Source: CATOSD01 sp965203135
GTDB lineage: Bacteria > Chloroflexota > Dehalococcoidia > Lucifugimonadales > CATOSD01
Assembly: GCA_965203135.1 (NCBI GenBank)
Contig: CBDBBO010000002.1
Location: 124,001-188,000 of the forward strand
DNA: 64,000 nt
Reading direction: 5' to 3'
Under the pieces are notes generated by a model that did not search any database, was not told where the DNA came from, and worked only from the letters and a program-made list of their open reading frames with translations. This document shows, one piece after another, positions 43,550 to 53,346 of the stretch. The position numbers were made by a program, and so were the translations under genes. Position 1 is the stretch's first letter, and each line of letters opens with the position of its first letter.

Positions 43550-44722
43550 ATGTCCACGCCGCACTTTCGCCTGCACGCCACCGACGGCGAGGCGCGCGCC
43601 GGGACGCTGAGCACGCCCCACGGCGAGCTGCCCACGCCCGCCTTCATGCCCGTCGCCACCCAGGGCGCGATCAAGGCGCTGGACCCGTCCGACCTGCGCG
43701 CCATCGGCGCCCGCGTGGTGCTCGCCAACGCCTACCACCTCTACCTGCGCCCCGGCGCGGCGGCCGTCAGACGGCTCGGCGGGCTGCACGGCTTCATGGG
43801 CTGGAACGGGCCCATCCTCACCGACAGCGGCGGCTTCCAGGGATTCAGCCTCAAGCACCTGCGCAAGATCACCGACGACGGCATAGTCTTCCGCTCCCAC
43901 GTGGACGGCTCCATCCACGACTTCACCCCCGAAACTGCGATCCAGTGCCAGCAGGAGCTGGGAGCGGACCTGATAATGCCCCTGGACGTGTGCGCCCCGG
44001 GGGAGGCGGAACGCGGCGAGGTGGAGACCGCCGTGGAGCGCACCGCGCGCTGGGCCGTGCGGTGCAGGGGCGCCCACCCGGACGACGCGCGCCAGCTCCT
44101 GTTCGGCATCGTGCAGGGCGGCCTGTTCGAGGACCTGCGCCACCGCTCCGCCGAGCACCTGGTCTCGCTCGACTTCCCCGGCTACGCCGTCGGAGGGCTG
44201 AGCGTCGGCGAGTCCAAACGCGACATGTACCGCACGCTGGCGGCGACCACGCGTATGCTTCCACGGGACAAGCCCCGCTACCTGATGGGCGTGGGGTCGC
44301 CGGAGGATCTGGTCGAGGGCGTGGCGCGCGGCGTCGATATGTTCGACTGCGTGCTGCCGACGCGAATCGCCCGCAACGGCGCGCTGCTGGTGTCCACGGG
44401 GCGCGCCAACGTCTACACCTCGCGGTTCCGCACCCTGGACGGTCCGGTCGAGGAGGGCTGCGACTGCTACACCTGCGCCACCTTCTCGGCGGCCTACCTG
44501 CACCACCTGTTCAAGGCGAAGGAGCTTCTCGCCTACCGGCTGGCCACGCTGCACAACCTGCGGTTCGTGCTGCGGCTGATGGAGGACATGCGGGCGGCCA
44601 TAGCGGATGGGCGGTTCGAGGCGTTTCGCTCACAGTTCCTGGGCCGGTTCGTGCCGCCCGATGAGCGCACGCGGGTGGAGCAGAAGGCGAAGTGGGAGGC
44701 GTCACACCGGCGTCGCGTCTAG
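43550..44722 (+). CDS. tgt: tRNA-guanine transglycosylase
   Basis: A 390-aa enzyme that swaps guanine for preQ1 at position 34 of Asn, Asp, His and Tyr tRNAs. Substrate Asp92 lies in TDSGGFQGFSL; GGLSVGESK, RYLMGVGSPEDL and FDCVLPTRIARNG surround the second catalytic Asp; the zinc site is CDCYTC...H near residue 305. ATG 43550 is chosen because the conserved FRLHATDG starts here, though no strong ribosome site is present. Its stop shares the CTAG at 44719-44722 with the convergent dxs stop. Confidence 0.95.
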   Translation: MSTPHFRLHATDGEARAGTLSTPHGELPTPAFMPVATQGAIKALDPSDLRAIGARVVLANAYHLYLRPGAAAVRRLGGLHGFMGWNGPILTDSGGFQGFSLKHLRKITDDGIVFRSHVDGSIHDFTPETAIQCQQELGADLIMPLDVCAPGEAERGEVETAVERTARWAVRCRGAHPDDARQLLFGIVQGGLFEDLRHRSAEHLVSLDFPGYAVGGLSVGESKRDMYRTLAATTRMLPRDKPRYLMGVGSPEDLVEGVARGVDMFDCVLPTRIARNGALLVSTGRANVYTSRFRTLDGPVEEGCDCYTCATFSAAYLHHLFKAKELLAYRLATLHNLRFVLRLMEDMRAAIADGRFEAFRSQFLGRFVPPDERTRVEQKAKWEASHRRRV

Positions 44723-46629
44723 GTCGCGGCGGCGACGCCGCGAGCGGCGGCCGCCTTATCGGCGCCCGAGAAGAACCGGCCGCGGATCTGCTCCGCGATC
44801 CCCTGCGAGTCGAGGCCCACCCTGCGCCGCTGTGCGTCCGCCGTGCCGTGCTCGATGAACAGGTCCGGGATCCCAATGCGCAGCACCTGCACGCCGTCCA
44901 GTCCGGCATCCGCCAGCGCCTCCACGACCGCCGAGCCGAATCCGCCCGCCAGCACGTTTTCCTCCACGGTGACGATCCGGCCAACCCTGCTCGCCATCTC
45001 CGCGACAAGCTCGGAGTCCAGCGGTTTCGCGAACACCGGATTCACCACGGCGCACGATATTCCCGCCTCGGCCAGCAAGTCGGCGGCCTCCAGCGCCGCC
45101 CCCAGCGACTTTCCCAGCCCGAACACGGCCACATCGCTGCCCTCGCGCACGATCCGTCCCTTGCCGATGGGCATCTCTACCAGGTCGGCGTCCAGCGGCG
45201 TGCCGACCGCCGCGCCGCGCGCGATGCGAATCGCGAACGGCCCATCGTGCTTGTAGGCGGTGTAAACCAGGTGCTGCAGCTCGTTCTCGTCCATTGGCGC
45301 CGCCACCACCGCGTTCGGCAGGCAGCGCAGATACGTCACGTCGAACGCGCCGTGGTGCGTCTTGCCGTCCTCGCCCACGATGCCCGCCCGGTCGGCGACC
45401 AGTGTCACCGGCAGATTCTGCAGGCAGATGTCGTGGACTATCTGGTCGAAGGATCGCTGCATGAACGTCGAGTAGATGGAGACGAACGGGTTCATGTCGT
45501 TGGACGCCATGCCGGCGGCCATGCTCACCGCGTGCTGCTCGGCGATGCCGACGTCGAACACCCTGTCCGGGAACTCGGCTCGCACCTCGGCAAGCCCCGT
45601 GCCCTCCAGCATAGCCGCGCTGATGCCCACCACCGAGGGGTCCTCGCGCATGATTCGCGACAGCGTCAGCGCGAACACCCGCGAGTAGGTCGGCGCCCCA
45701 GAGCCGCTGCCGAGCGGCGAGCTCGGCTGGTGGAACTTCACCGGGTCGTCCTCGGCCGGCTCGTACCCGTGCCCCTTGTGCGTCACCACGTGAATCAGCG
45801 GCACATACCCCGTGGGAGTGCGGGCCTGCCTGAGCGTCTGCTCGAGCTGCTTGAGGTCGTGGCCGTCGATCGGGCCGATGTACTGGAAGCCCATCTCGGC
45901 CCAGAACAGCATGTCGGGCACAATGACCTCGGAGATTCCCGCGTTGAGGCCCTTCACCAGCCGCCACATCAGGTCGCCCGTGGGCACCTTCCGGGACAGC
46001 GCCCTCATGCGGCCCAGGATGGCGTTGAACTCCGGGTTGGTGATGACGCGCTTGCGCCAGTTGGAGAGAAAGCCGATGTTCTCCGAAATGGACATGCCGT
46101 TGTCGTTGAGGACGACGACGAACCTTTCGGGGTTGAGGTGGACGATGTTGTTCAGGGCCTCGAAGCTGGAGCCGGACGTCATCGCCCCGTCGCCCACGAT
46201 GGCGATGGTCCACGAGTCCTGGTCGCGGTTGGCGGACGCCTGCGCGATGCCCAGCGCGATGGAGAGGCCGGTGCCCGCGTGTCCGGCGGCCAGCGTGTCG
46301 TGGGGACTCTCGCTCGGCTCGCCGAATCCCGACAGTCCGCCCTCCAGCCGGATGTTCTGGAAATCGTCGCGCCGGCCGGTGACCAGCTTGTGGGTGTACA
46401 TCTGGTTGGTGGTGTCCCAGACCAGGCTGTCTTTCGGGCTGTCGAACACGCGGTGCAGCGCGAGCGTCAGCTCCACGACGCCCAGGTTGGAGGCGAGGTG
46501 TCCGCCCCGCTCGCTGATGACGGAGATAATCGTCTCGCGCGCCTCCTGCGCGACCTGGTCGACCTCGTCGCGTGACAGGGACTTCAGGTCCGCGGGCTGG
46601 TCGACCCGGTCCAGTATCCTGCCTTCCAT
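44719..46629 (-). CDS. dxs: 1-deoxy-D-xylulose-5-phosphate synthase
   Basis: A 636-aa TPP enzyme joining pyruvate and glyceraldehyde-3-P, the first step of the MEP isoprenoid route. GHLASNLGVVELTLALHRVF with the catalytic His region, AAGHAGTGLSIALGIA, and the TPP-magnesium motif GDGAMTSG...LNDNGMSIS are visible, then the transketolase-like GIAEQHAVSMAAGMA. GGAGGG precedes ATG 46629; upstream in-frame codons are not conserved. The last bases overlap tgt by four. A repeat-rich gene-free stretch lies upstream. Confidence 0.95.
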   Translation of the reverse strand: MEGRILDRVDQPADLKSLSRDEVDQVAQEARETIISVISERGGHLASNLGVVELTLALHRVFDSPKDSLVWDTTNQMYTHKLVTGRRDDFQNIRLEGGLSGFGEPSESPHDTLAAGHAGTGLSIALGIAQASANRDQDSWTIAIVGDGAMTSGSSFEALNNIVHLNPERFVVVLNDNGMSISENIGFLSNWRKRVITNPEFNAILGRMRALSRKVPTGDLMWRLVKGLNAGISEVIVPDMLFWAEMGFQYIGPIDGHDLKQLEQTLRQARTPTGYVPLIHVVTHKGHGYEPAEDDPVKFHQPSSPLGSGSGAPTYSRVFALTLSRIMREDPSVVGISAAMLEGTGLAEVRAEFPDRVFDVGIAEQHAVSMAAGMASNDMNPFVSIYSTFMQRSFDQIVHDICLQNLPVTLVADRAGIVGEDGKTHHGAFDVTYLRCLPNAVVAAPMDENELQHLVYTAYKHDGPFAIRIARGAAVGTPLDADLVEMPIGKGRIVREGSDVAVFGLGKSLGAALEAADLLAEAGISCAVVNPVFAKPLDSELVAEMASRVGRIVTVEENVLAGGFGSAVVEALADAGLDGVQVLRIGIPDLFIEHGTADAQRRRVGLDSQGIAEQIRGRFFSGADKAAAARGVAAAT

Positions 46630-46746
46630 CGAACCCTCCACAGGCGGCGAATATGGGGTGGCGCGCCGCCGCGCCTGGATGCGTGTCCTCACAACCTAGC
46701 CTAGTATTGCGAGTTCAACTTGTCAAGAAGCGGGGGCAGGCTCTAA

Positions 46747-46969
46747 CCCATTCGACAGGCTCAGGGCAGGCACTTCCCTCATCAACGGGGAAGGGACTTT
46801 GGGCGCGGCCTCGCGAAAAAAAGTTGTTCGATTCTGCTCGATTCTGCCCATACCGTAGCTGGGCGGGCTCGATTTACTGTTCATTCGGTGTAGCACCGGT
46901 GTCGTTTTCTGTCCGAGCGTTGCGCCAGATGGGGCAGAACGGGACCCGTTCGACAGGCTCAGGGCAGGC
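46747..46969. repeat. Two direct copies of a TTCGACAGGCTCAGGGCAGG repeat
   Basis: Copies at 46747-46771 and 46945-46969 agree at 24 of 25 positions. The sequence carries the purine/pyrimidine skew of short intergenic repeats seen across several bacterial phyla. 174 bp separate the copies. Confidence 0.75.
46771..46800. repeat. Degenerate CCTTCCCC-type palindrome
   Basis: CACTTCCCTCATCAACGGGG followed by AAGGGACTTT is a worn copy of the element at 24489-24530, directly abutting the first TTCGACAGG repeat. Confidence 0.45.
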
Positions 46970-47633
46970 TCCACGCCTACTCCACAACCGGCGGCGATAG
47001 CGCCTGTCATGTAGAAAGTAGCACAGACGTGCTGTAGAATCAAGAGGGATCAGGGCGACGCCCCTGGGTTCCCGTTTTCACGGGATCGACGAATGCGGGG
47101 GGACGGGTCAACCACAAGGGATTGCCCCTACAAGCCGCTGACCGAACGGGAAATGGGCGTGAGAGTGGGAATTTTTGCGGCATGTGTGTGGCATGTGCAT
47201 GGCAGGTTCAAGACGCCGGCGAGATATGAGAGTGGCGTTCGGGTTACGCGAATGGGGCGCTTTTCGACAGGGGTTTTGGGTGGTTGAGGTATCGCAGAGA
47301 CACACGTGAGCATTGTTGCGGACGGGGAAGGTTGCGGTTGGCCCCCGTTCTCCCATCCGATCGTTACACTCGCGGACTCGGGAACCCACAGGCGGGGCCT
47401 AGGTGAAAGGTCACCTAGTAGATTGATACAGGATCATACTCGCAGGAGAGCATTGACTGACGGCGACTTTAGACGTAAATTCAAAGCTACAAGGTCCGCT
47501 TCCTTCACGGCAAGCGAACGGTCGCCTTCCCAATTGACTCATCCCTCTTTCGCGCTTCGAGCAATTAGCGAAACAAACGAGTATTCGAAAGACTGAGACG
47601 CTTCGCAAGAAGCGGGACGATGCCTTCTGGTGA

Positions 47634-48566
47634 ATGATGGTTGAACGAACTAACGCCTCAAAGAAATGCGGATTGTGCGGTGCTAGTGGACCCGTGAATG
47701 AAAGCCATATCATACCTAGCTTCATAGGCAAGTGGCTGAAGAGTACATCCCCCACACCGTATCTGCGATATGGGATGGAGAAGGATAAGCGTCAACAAGA
47801 CCTGATTACCATGAAGCTGTTGTGTGATACGTGTGAAACGTTGTTTTCTGGCTGGGAAACTAGATTCGCTACTGATATTTTTCACCCCAGTACCGGTGGC
47901 CAATCAGTCTTCCCGTACAGACAGTGGTTGGTGAGATTTGCGGCGTCACTGTCTTGGCGCGCATTACAACTCCGCAGGGACAATGACTTTCCAGATCATG
48001 CGGAACTGGAAACTGAATTGGCAAAGATGGAGGACCACCTCGCTAGATACTTGTTAGGGAATGAGAAACATGTAGGGCAGTTCACTCAGCATATTTACCA
48101 TGTGAGCGGGTTGGCTGCCCCTGTTTATCCCGGTTCACCAATGCTAAACAGGTATCTCACCCGCACTGTGGACATTGACTTCTTGCGTAATGACGACCTT
48201 TCCGAGGTCATGGTGTACGTTAAGTTGCCCATGTATATGTTTTTCTCAGTGGCAGCCTCGAAGTACCGTAAGTGGATGGAGACAAGTCGAATCAAGAAAC
48301 ACAGTATCCTCGTTCCCAAGTCCCATGAGTTGCACGAGTCTGTCTTCGATTACATTGTGGAGCGAGCAGATAGAACGAAAGAAATACTAGAATCAATGTC
48401 CCCCAAATCGAAGCAGGCAATAGACAAAGCACTGTGGAAAGCGATTGAACAAGACCCCGAAGGCGTGGCGAGGTCACCGGCGATTCAGGCCATGGAGGTG
48501 GATGTGCGGTTCTATGGCAAGGCAGCCTTTGCATCTGATGATGACGAAAATGGTGGGGCGTCGTAG
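47634..48566 (+). CDS. HNH-like zinc-finger protein, unknown function
   Basis: A 310-aa protein. The first ~80 residues have the layout CGLCG (Cys12, Cys15), SHIIPSF (His25), then LLCDTCE (Cys64, Cys67), matching a zinc-held HNH/treble-clef fold with an H-I-I-P motif. Residues 80-310 are helical, aromatic-rich and of no known family. It is markedly AT-richer than dxs or tgt, has a weak ribosome site at ATG 47634, and lies next to a type III restriction system, suggesting a recently acquired accessory or defence nuclease. Catalysis is unproven; a structural zinc finger is the alternative. Confidence 0.65.
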   Translation: MMVERTNASKKCGLCGASGPVNESHIIPSFIGKWLKSTSPTPYLRYGMEKDKRQQDLITMKLLCDTCETLFSGWETRFATDIFHPSTGGQSVFPYRQWLVRFAASLSWRALQLRRDNDFPDHAELETELAKMEDHLARYLLGNEKHVGQFTQHIYHVSGLAAPVYPGSPMLNRYLTRTVDIDFLRNDDLSEVMVYVKLPMYMFFSVAASKYRKWMETSRIKKHSILVPKSHELHESVFDYIVERADRTKEILESMSPKSKQAIDKALWKAIEQDPEGVARSPAIQAMEVDVRFYGKAAFASDDDENGGAS

Positions 48567-48685
48567 TCAGTGATTCCGCACGCCACCGTTGACACATGCA
48601 ATCCGCCTACACCCCCGCCAAGGCGTCAGCGGCCGGCCCCGCTTTCAGTCGTGACTACCTGAGAGAATGTGAGAGAAGATGTGCC

Positions 48686-48708
48686 GGCCGCGAGCGGAAA
48701 CCGCGGCC
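48686..48708. terminator. GGCCGCG/CGCGGCC hairpin between convergent genes
   Basis: A 7-bp GC stem (48686-48692 and 48702-48708) with a 9-base loop lies between the ends of the HNH-like gene and res. No T-run follows on either strand, so this is only a candidate. Confidence 0.35.
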
Positions 48709-48724
48709 GATGTAGCAATGGCCG

Positions 48725-51268
48725 CTACGCCTTGTATGCCGTTTCGAGGGCCGCGAGTGCGGCGGGGAACTCCGATTCGTTGAACACCAGTCGGAAAGTG
48801 CCTTTGGCCGGCCCGTCCTTTATGGTCATAGTGCCGCAGTTGAAGGCGCCCTGCAGTGTCTCCAGCACGCGCTCTTTGTAGCTGGTGTCCGGGTTGCCGC
48901 GCAGATGCTCGCCCTTTGTCTCGAACACCAGCACGTGTGGCTTGCCCTGCGTTTCGCCGCCCATCGCCACGAAGTCCGGCCAGATGCGTTCCTGTCTCCA
49001 GCCGCGCAGGTAGTAGTCGCCACGCTGTCTAACGGCCACGCGATGCCACCACCTGAGCGCCTTTTGCTCGTCCAGGTAGCGTGCAAAGTTGCGCTCCAGG
49101 TCGGAATCGAACTGCCGGTCCAGCACCGGCTCGAACAGGTTAAGCTGCATGGGCTGGTAGTCGCTCCTGGATAGCAGGCCCCCTATGTCGCCCGACACGG
49201 GTATCTCGTAGCTCTCCACCATGCGGAAGTTGGGCTGGCCCGCCTCGAGGTCGAAGCGGATTTCGCCCTTGCTCAACTTGCCGGCAAACACCTTTTCAGC
49301 CTGCTGCTCGATCTGGTTAGCCACGTGCTCACGCAGCGCGGGTCCCAGGTGAGGCCGTCGGTCGAAGATGTCAGCGTCGGATGCTCCGTCACCCCGCAGC
49401 TTCACGATGAGTTCATTGACCACTCGGGCCGCCTGCCACGGATTGGGAACAATGTCGGCCAGTCGACGCACATACCACGAAATGCGCACTGACTTGTCTA
49501 TTTCGAGCTCCCGCTCCGGGTGAAAGACCGGCAGCGCGTCTCCGACGCTTACGGTCGCCGATTGCCACCTGGCGCGTTCGGGGAGACTCGCTTGCGGGTC
49601 TGGGGCGTCTATCTCGTTCCAGTTGACCTCCGGCAGGATATGGCGCTGGTAGTCGAGCTCTCGCCAGCCCCCGGCTTCCTTGTGAAGCACCAAAGGCAGG
49701 AATATGTCCTTGTTTCTATACGCTTGGCGCCGTTTGAACTCAACGCGCTGGATATCGGGTGATTCGGTCAGAACGTTGTCGCCCAACCCGGTGAGCCCTT
49801 CTTGCTCCAAGCCGTTCTTGACCTGCTCGACGGCCACGCCCACGTCGGTGTTGAAGCAGTAGACGTAACATTGGTCCAACGCTCGCCGGCCGGTTCGCTT
49901 CGCGTAAGGCTGGCGCATCACCCGCCCCACGAGCTGGGTCAGCGCGCGCTGCGCCCGCGTGTTGTCCAGCATCACCAGCACGTAGGCGAACGGGCAGTCC
50001 CAGCCTTCCATCAGGGCCGCCTTGGTGATAATCCAGCGCACTTGTGACGACTCCGCCATCAGGTCTTCCCCGCGCAGTTCGTCGAGGTCGGACGATTTCA
50101 CCCTTACCGCGTCCGCCGGCACGCTCATGGTCTGGACAAGGTACTCGCGCACATCCTCCGCGTGTATGCGCCCGCCGCCCCGCTGGTCCTTGCCGGTACG
50201 CTCTACCCTGACGACGGCGATGGGTCGAATGTAGGGTCCTCCGCTCGCCTCGAGAGAACCGCGCTCCTCCTCCAACCGCTGGAGTTCGTCGTGGGCCTCG
50301 GCCAAGGTGATGTGCCAATCGGCGTTGATGCTCGACTTCACCTGCACCGGCAGCTTTATCATCTCTTCCTTGTTCAATTCCACGCCTGTTATGTCCACCA
50401 GCAGGTTGCTGATGCCCCTGTTGGGAGTGGCAGACAACTCGATTACCATGCTCGGGTCCAGCCGGTTCACCGAGCGCACGAATTCCTGGTTAGCCTCGTG
50501 TTTCTTGGCTCCGTAGGCCTTATGCGCCTCGTCCAAGATCACCACAGGGCTGAGCATCTTGAACACGTTGAACAGGCTGTGCTTGACGGGTCCGTTCGCT
50601 GACGCGCGTTCCAAGTCCGGAAACCTCTCGAGCAGCCTGCCGTCGCCCAGCGCGTCGTCGCTGTCCGGGAAGAGCGTGGGATAGCGGCCCGTATCGCGGA
50701 ACATTCGCAGGAACTCTTTGCCCTTCTGCCTATTGGTGGCGGGCAGCATGAGCAGCATCACGCAAAGATAGTTGGCGACGTCCTGCCGCGTGAACAGGTC
50801 CTCTTTTTCCAGCAGCTTCACTCCTCCCTGCTTGCCGCTGGCCCGCTCGAGCATCTGCCGGTACGGGTGCTCGCGATCTCTTAGCGCGGCCTTTGTTTGC
50901 TCGTATATCGCGCGCGTTGGCGTTATCCACAGCGTAAGACCAGTGTTGCGGTTCAACTTCTCCAGGGCGGCCGCGGCGAGCAGCGTCTTGCCGCCGCCGG
51001 TCGGCACCTTGAAGCATACGTGTGGAATGGGCCGCCCGGCCGCGTCCGTGCGGCTGGCGTATTCGCCGGCGCTATCGGCCACGCCGCCGGACTGGGCCAG
51101 TGTTTGCCAGGCACTCTTGGGGTAGTCGCGAAGGTCAGCCGGAACGTCCAAGCCGGCGCTCTCGAGGGCGTCTATGCCTGCCTCCGATTTCGCCTTGGCG
51201 TCGGCCAGGGCGTCGCGCCATCGGGCAAAGGTGTTCAGAGTGGCGTGTTGGTAGTCCTTCAGCTCCAT
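48725..51268 (-). CDS. Type III restriction enzyme, Res subunit
   Basis: An 847-aa Res subunit: ATP-dependent translocase plus nuclease. Walker A FKVPTGGGKTLLAAAAL is at residues ~85-100, DEAH in VVILDEAHKAYG, and helicase motif VI in QRALTQLVGRVMRQPYAKR. The C-terminal PD-(D/E)XK nuclease reads RIWPDFVAMGG...LVFETKGEHLRG. It needs the Mod subunit, encoded 6 bp upstream in the same operon, to find its asymmetric site and cuts some 25-27 bp away (known for the class). Full length, with no frameshift. The target sequence cannot be predicted. Confidence 0.92.
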   Translation of the reverse strand: MELKDYQHATLNTFARWRDALADAKAKSEAGIDALESAGLDVPADLRDYPKSAWQTLAQSGGVADSAGEYASRTDAAGRPIPHVCFKVPTGGGKTLLAAAALEKLNRNTGLTLWITPTRAIYEQTKAALRDREHPYRQMLERASGKQGGVKLLEKEDLFTRQDVANYLCVMLLMLPATNRQKGKEFLRMFRDTGRYPTLFPDSDDALGDGRLLERFPDLERASANGPVKHSLFNVFKMLSPVVILDEAHKAYGAKKHEANQEFVRSVNRLDPSMVIELSATPNRGISNLLVDITGVELNKEEMIKLPVQVKSSINADWHITLAEAHDELQRLEEERGSLEASGGPYIRPIAVVRVERTGKDQRGGGRIHAEDVREYLVQTMSVPADAVRVKSSDLDELRGEDLMAESSQVRWIITKAALMEGWDCPFAYVLVMLDNTRAQRALTQLVGRVMRQPYAKRTGRRALDQCYVYCFNTDVGVAVEQVKNGLEQEGLTGLGDNVLTESPDIQRVEFKRRQAYRNKDIFLPLVLHKEAGGWRELDYQRHILPEVNWNEIDAPDPQASLPERARWQSATVSVGDALPVFHPERELEIDKSVRISWYVRRLADIVPNPWQAARVVNELIVKLRGDGASDADIFDRRPHLGPALREHVANQIEQQAEKVFAGKLSKGEIRFDLEAGQPNFRMVESYEIPVSGDIGGLLSRSDYQPMQLNLFEPVLDRQFDSDLERNFARYLDEQKALRWWHRVAVRQRGDYYLRGWRQERIWPDFVAMGGETQGKPHVLVFETKGEHLRGNPDTSYKERVLETLQGAFNCGTMTIKDGPAKGTFRLVFNESEFPAALAALETAYKA

Positions 51269-51274
51269 TGGATC

Positions 51275-52807
51275 CTAACCCGCGCCGTGCATTTCGAAGG
51301 GCAACTGGCAGAAGGTAATGCCCATGGACGTGAGGTCGCGCTGGCCCATGTACTTCCCCGGCCCGAAAACGATTGCCTTTCTGTCTTTGCCCCGGCTGGC
51401 CGCGCTTATGCTCTTGGCCCGCGTTTCGTTGAGCATCCCTTTGTTGTCGGACAACCAGTCGACGTCGGGTTCGTAGAGCAGGTAGTAGTCCGTGCCGCCG
51501 TTGGTGTAGAAAAGACCGTCGTCGTTTTGCGGCTCGAGGCTTGCGCTGCCGGCCGAAATGCCCGACGCCGTGTGCAGCAGGTAGGCGGCCAGCGCCGAGT
51601 ATGACGGCAGCGCCTCGCCGGTCAGCATCGCCTCCAGTTCTACGGGATCCCCCAGCGTGCAGTACGTGAACGACCCGCCAGTCCCCTCGCGCAACGCCTT
51701 ATCCCGCGCCCCAGGCACGCCGTTGATGACCCCCCGCACCCGCTCCGCCGTTATGGTGTCGGCGTACTCCTCGCACTCTACCAATATGAACTTGCGGTTA
51801 CCGCCGTCCTCTTTGTTCAGCGCAAGCACCGCGTGGGCTGTCGTGCCACTCCCCGCGAACGAGTCGAGGATGATTGCGTTCTTGTCGTCAAACATCCCTA
51901 TGACTCTCTTCAGCAATTCGACGTTCTTTTCGCCGTTTGGAAAGTTGAACTTGGAATCATATTCCTGAAGGTCTGTCCAGTTCGTGTCCAGCATTGTTTG
52001 GTCGCTCTGTTCAAGCAGATACTGGGGCTTTCCACTACGGGGATTGGCACGGAGCTGGCCACTGTCTATCAATTCACGCGCCCGCTCTTCTGAGTACATC
52101 CAATGGCGGCCAGTCGGAGGTACCATGCCGAAAAGTTCGTACTCCATTGTGGGGCGAACACCAGGCGCATCGAACGCGTGCCATCGTGCCGGTTTTTCTT
52201 GGAACTTAGTCGGGGGCACAATAACGGCTTCTACAGATTTGCCATAGAAGAGAATTGAGTTGTATCCGAAGTTCAGCGCACGTATCTTTTCGCGTTCGCG
52301 GATGTTCTTTTTTACTCTTGCCACTACAAATGTGTTGCGATACTCATTCTCGCCAAGAATCTCATCCATGAGCATTCTCAAGTGATGTTCTTCGTTATAG
52401 TCAATTGAGACGAAGATCACACCGTCGTCCGATAGCAGTTCCTTGAGCAGGTGAAGGCGCGGCCACATCATGCAAAGCCACTTGTCGTGTCGTTCCAGGT
52501 CTTCGCCATCTACGGGGCTGTTCTCATTCAGCCAGTTTTTCATCAAGGGGCTGTTGACGTTGTCGTTGTACACCCAGCCCTCATTGCCGGTGTTGTAGGG
52601 CGGGTCTATGTAGATGCACTTAACCTTGCCGGCGTAGCGCGGCAGCAGCGCCTTGAGCGCGTGTAGGTTATCGCCGTGGATGATGAGGTTATCGTCGGCA
52701 TCGGCTGGGTTAAGCGAGCGGCCGGCGTCCACCTCCAGCGGTCGGTAGGGAACGCTGTGGTGATGAGCATAGATGTGGTACTTGCCCTTGAACTCGAGCG
52801 TAGGCAT
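51275..52807 (-). CDS. Type III DNA adenine methyltransferase, Mod subunit
   Basis: A 510-aa N6-adenine methyltransferase of the beta class, with the catalytic motif IV first (YIDPPYNTGNEGW, DPPY at 68-71) and the AdoMet motif I later (DSFAGSGTTAH, near residue 317). The region between, ~110-300, should contain the target-recognition domain. It methylates one strand of the site and guides Res. GGGAG precedes ATG 52807. The upstream DNA and the first bases of the gene are duplicated at 53896-54054, where a deleted second mod gene remains. Confidence 0.92.
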   Translation of the reverse strand: MPTLEFKGKYHIYAHHHSVPYRPLEVDAGRSLNPADADDNLIIHGDNLHALKALLPRYAGKVKCIYIDPPYNTGNEGWVYNDNVNSPLMKNWLNENSPVDGEDLERHDKWLCMMWPRLHLLKELLSDDGVIFVSIDYNEEHHLRMLMDEILGENEYRNTFVVARVKKNIREREKIRALNFGYNSILFYGKSVEAVIVPPTKFQEKPARWHAFDAPGVRPTMEYELFGMVPPTGRHWMYSEERARELIDSGQLRANPRSGKPQYLLEQSDQTMLDTNWTDLQEYDSKFNFPNGEKNVELLKRVIGMFDDKNAIILDSFAGSGTTAHAVLALNKEDGGNRKFILVECEEYADTITAERVRGVINGVPGARDKALREGTGGSFTYCTLGDPVELEAMLTGEALPSYSALAAYLLHTASGISAGSASLEPQNDDGLFYTNGGTDYYLLYEPDVDWLSDNKGMLNETRAKSISAASRGKDRKAIVFGPGKYMGQRDLTSMGITFCQLPFEMHGAG

Positions 52808-52940
52808 GGCAGGCTCCCGTGAAAAGAGGTGGTTTGACTGGCGTGGCCAATCCTACTAACAGCGTCGCAACACGTCAAACCTGGCCGCTAGGCGCATTTG
52901 GCGCCTGCAATGCGAATCCGCCCACGCCTTGACGCTATTG
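52783..52940. repeat. Direct repeat, copy A (5' end of mod and upstream DNA)
   Basis: About 157 bp, roughly 85% identical by eye to copy B at 53896-54054. Exact shared stretches include GCGTGGCCAATCCTACTAAC. It spans the first ~8 codons of mod and its leader, so the promoter of mod is probably inside the repeat. Confidence 0.85.
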
Positions 52941-53005
52941 CCCCGATGGGCCTTGCACTGTGAGGGATATGACGGCTTCATAAGCGTCATTCACCACCCC
53001 TAGGA

Positions 53006-53323
53006 TCACTGGACAATCCCCAGGGACCCGCCGCCGAACTTGTGAACCGCACGGTAGCCAACCCGCAGGGACCAGACGGCGATGGCTTCCGGACGCTGCG
53101 CCCGCAGACGGTCCACCGCTTCGAGAATGTCGTCTCCGATGGCCCAACTGCCGCTGTCCACGTCGATGGAGACGATCTCCCCGTGGTGGGCCGTCTCGAC
53201 CTGCCCCCTTACATCACGCTCGTAGATTTCGTCGCCCAAACGGGCGATCTCTTCCTTCGGGCGGGTCGGAGCGATGGGCCTTGGCGACTGCGTGGGCGCC
53301 GGGGTGTCTGTGTTGTCCGTCAT
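53006..53323 (-). CDS. Small protein of unknown family, next to hicAB
   Basis: A 105-aa protein: a Pro/Thr-rich N-terminus, then IARLGDEIYERDVRGQVET, GEIVSIDVDSGSWAIGDDI and a final SLRVGYRAVHKFGG. I recall this arrangement from short uncharacterised proteins of cyanobacteria and Chloroflexota, often beside toxin-antitoxin or protease-like genes, which suggests an antitoxin-like role, unproven. GGGAG precedes ATG 53323. It sits between hicA and the mod leader on the same strand. Confidence 0.7.
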   Translation of the reverse strand: MTDNTDTPAPTQSPRPIAPTRPKEEIARLGDEIYERDVRGQVETAHHGEIVSIDVDSGSWAIGDDILEAVDRLRAQRPEAIAVWSLRVGYRAVHKFGGGSLGIVQ

Positions 53324-53346
53324 ACGTCTCCCTTCGACGTGTACGC

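Larger units (their letters stand above)
46630..47633. other. Repeat-rich gap of about 1 kb without a convincing gene
   Basis: No open frame here has protein-like composition or a ribosome site. It holds two near-identical 25-bp repeats (46747-46771 and 46945-46969), a CCTTCCCC-type palindrome (46771-46800), and an inverted CCCG-TTTTCA-CGGG around 47070-47085. This marks the boundary between core genes (tgt, dxs) and the accessory island, and looks like debris of past insertions. Confidence 0.7.

Noticed and set aside
47040..47300. Possible structured RNA in the repeat-rich gap
   Set aside because: Only short CCCG/CGGG inverted pairs are present; no conserved RNA pattern or flanking gene logic could be recognised.
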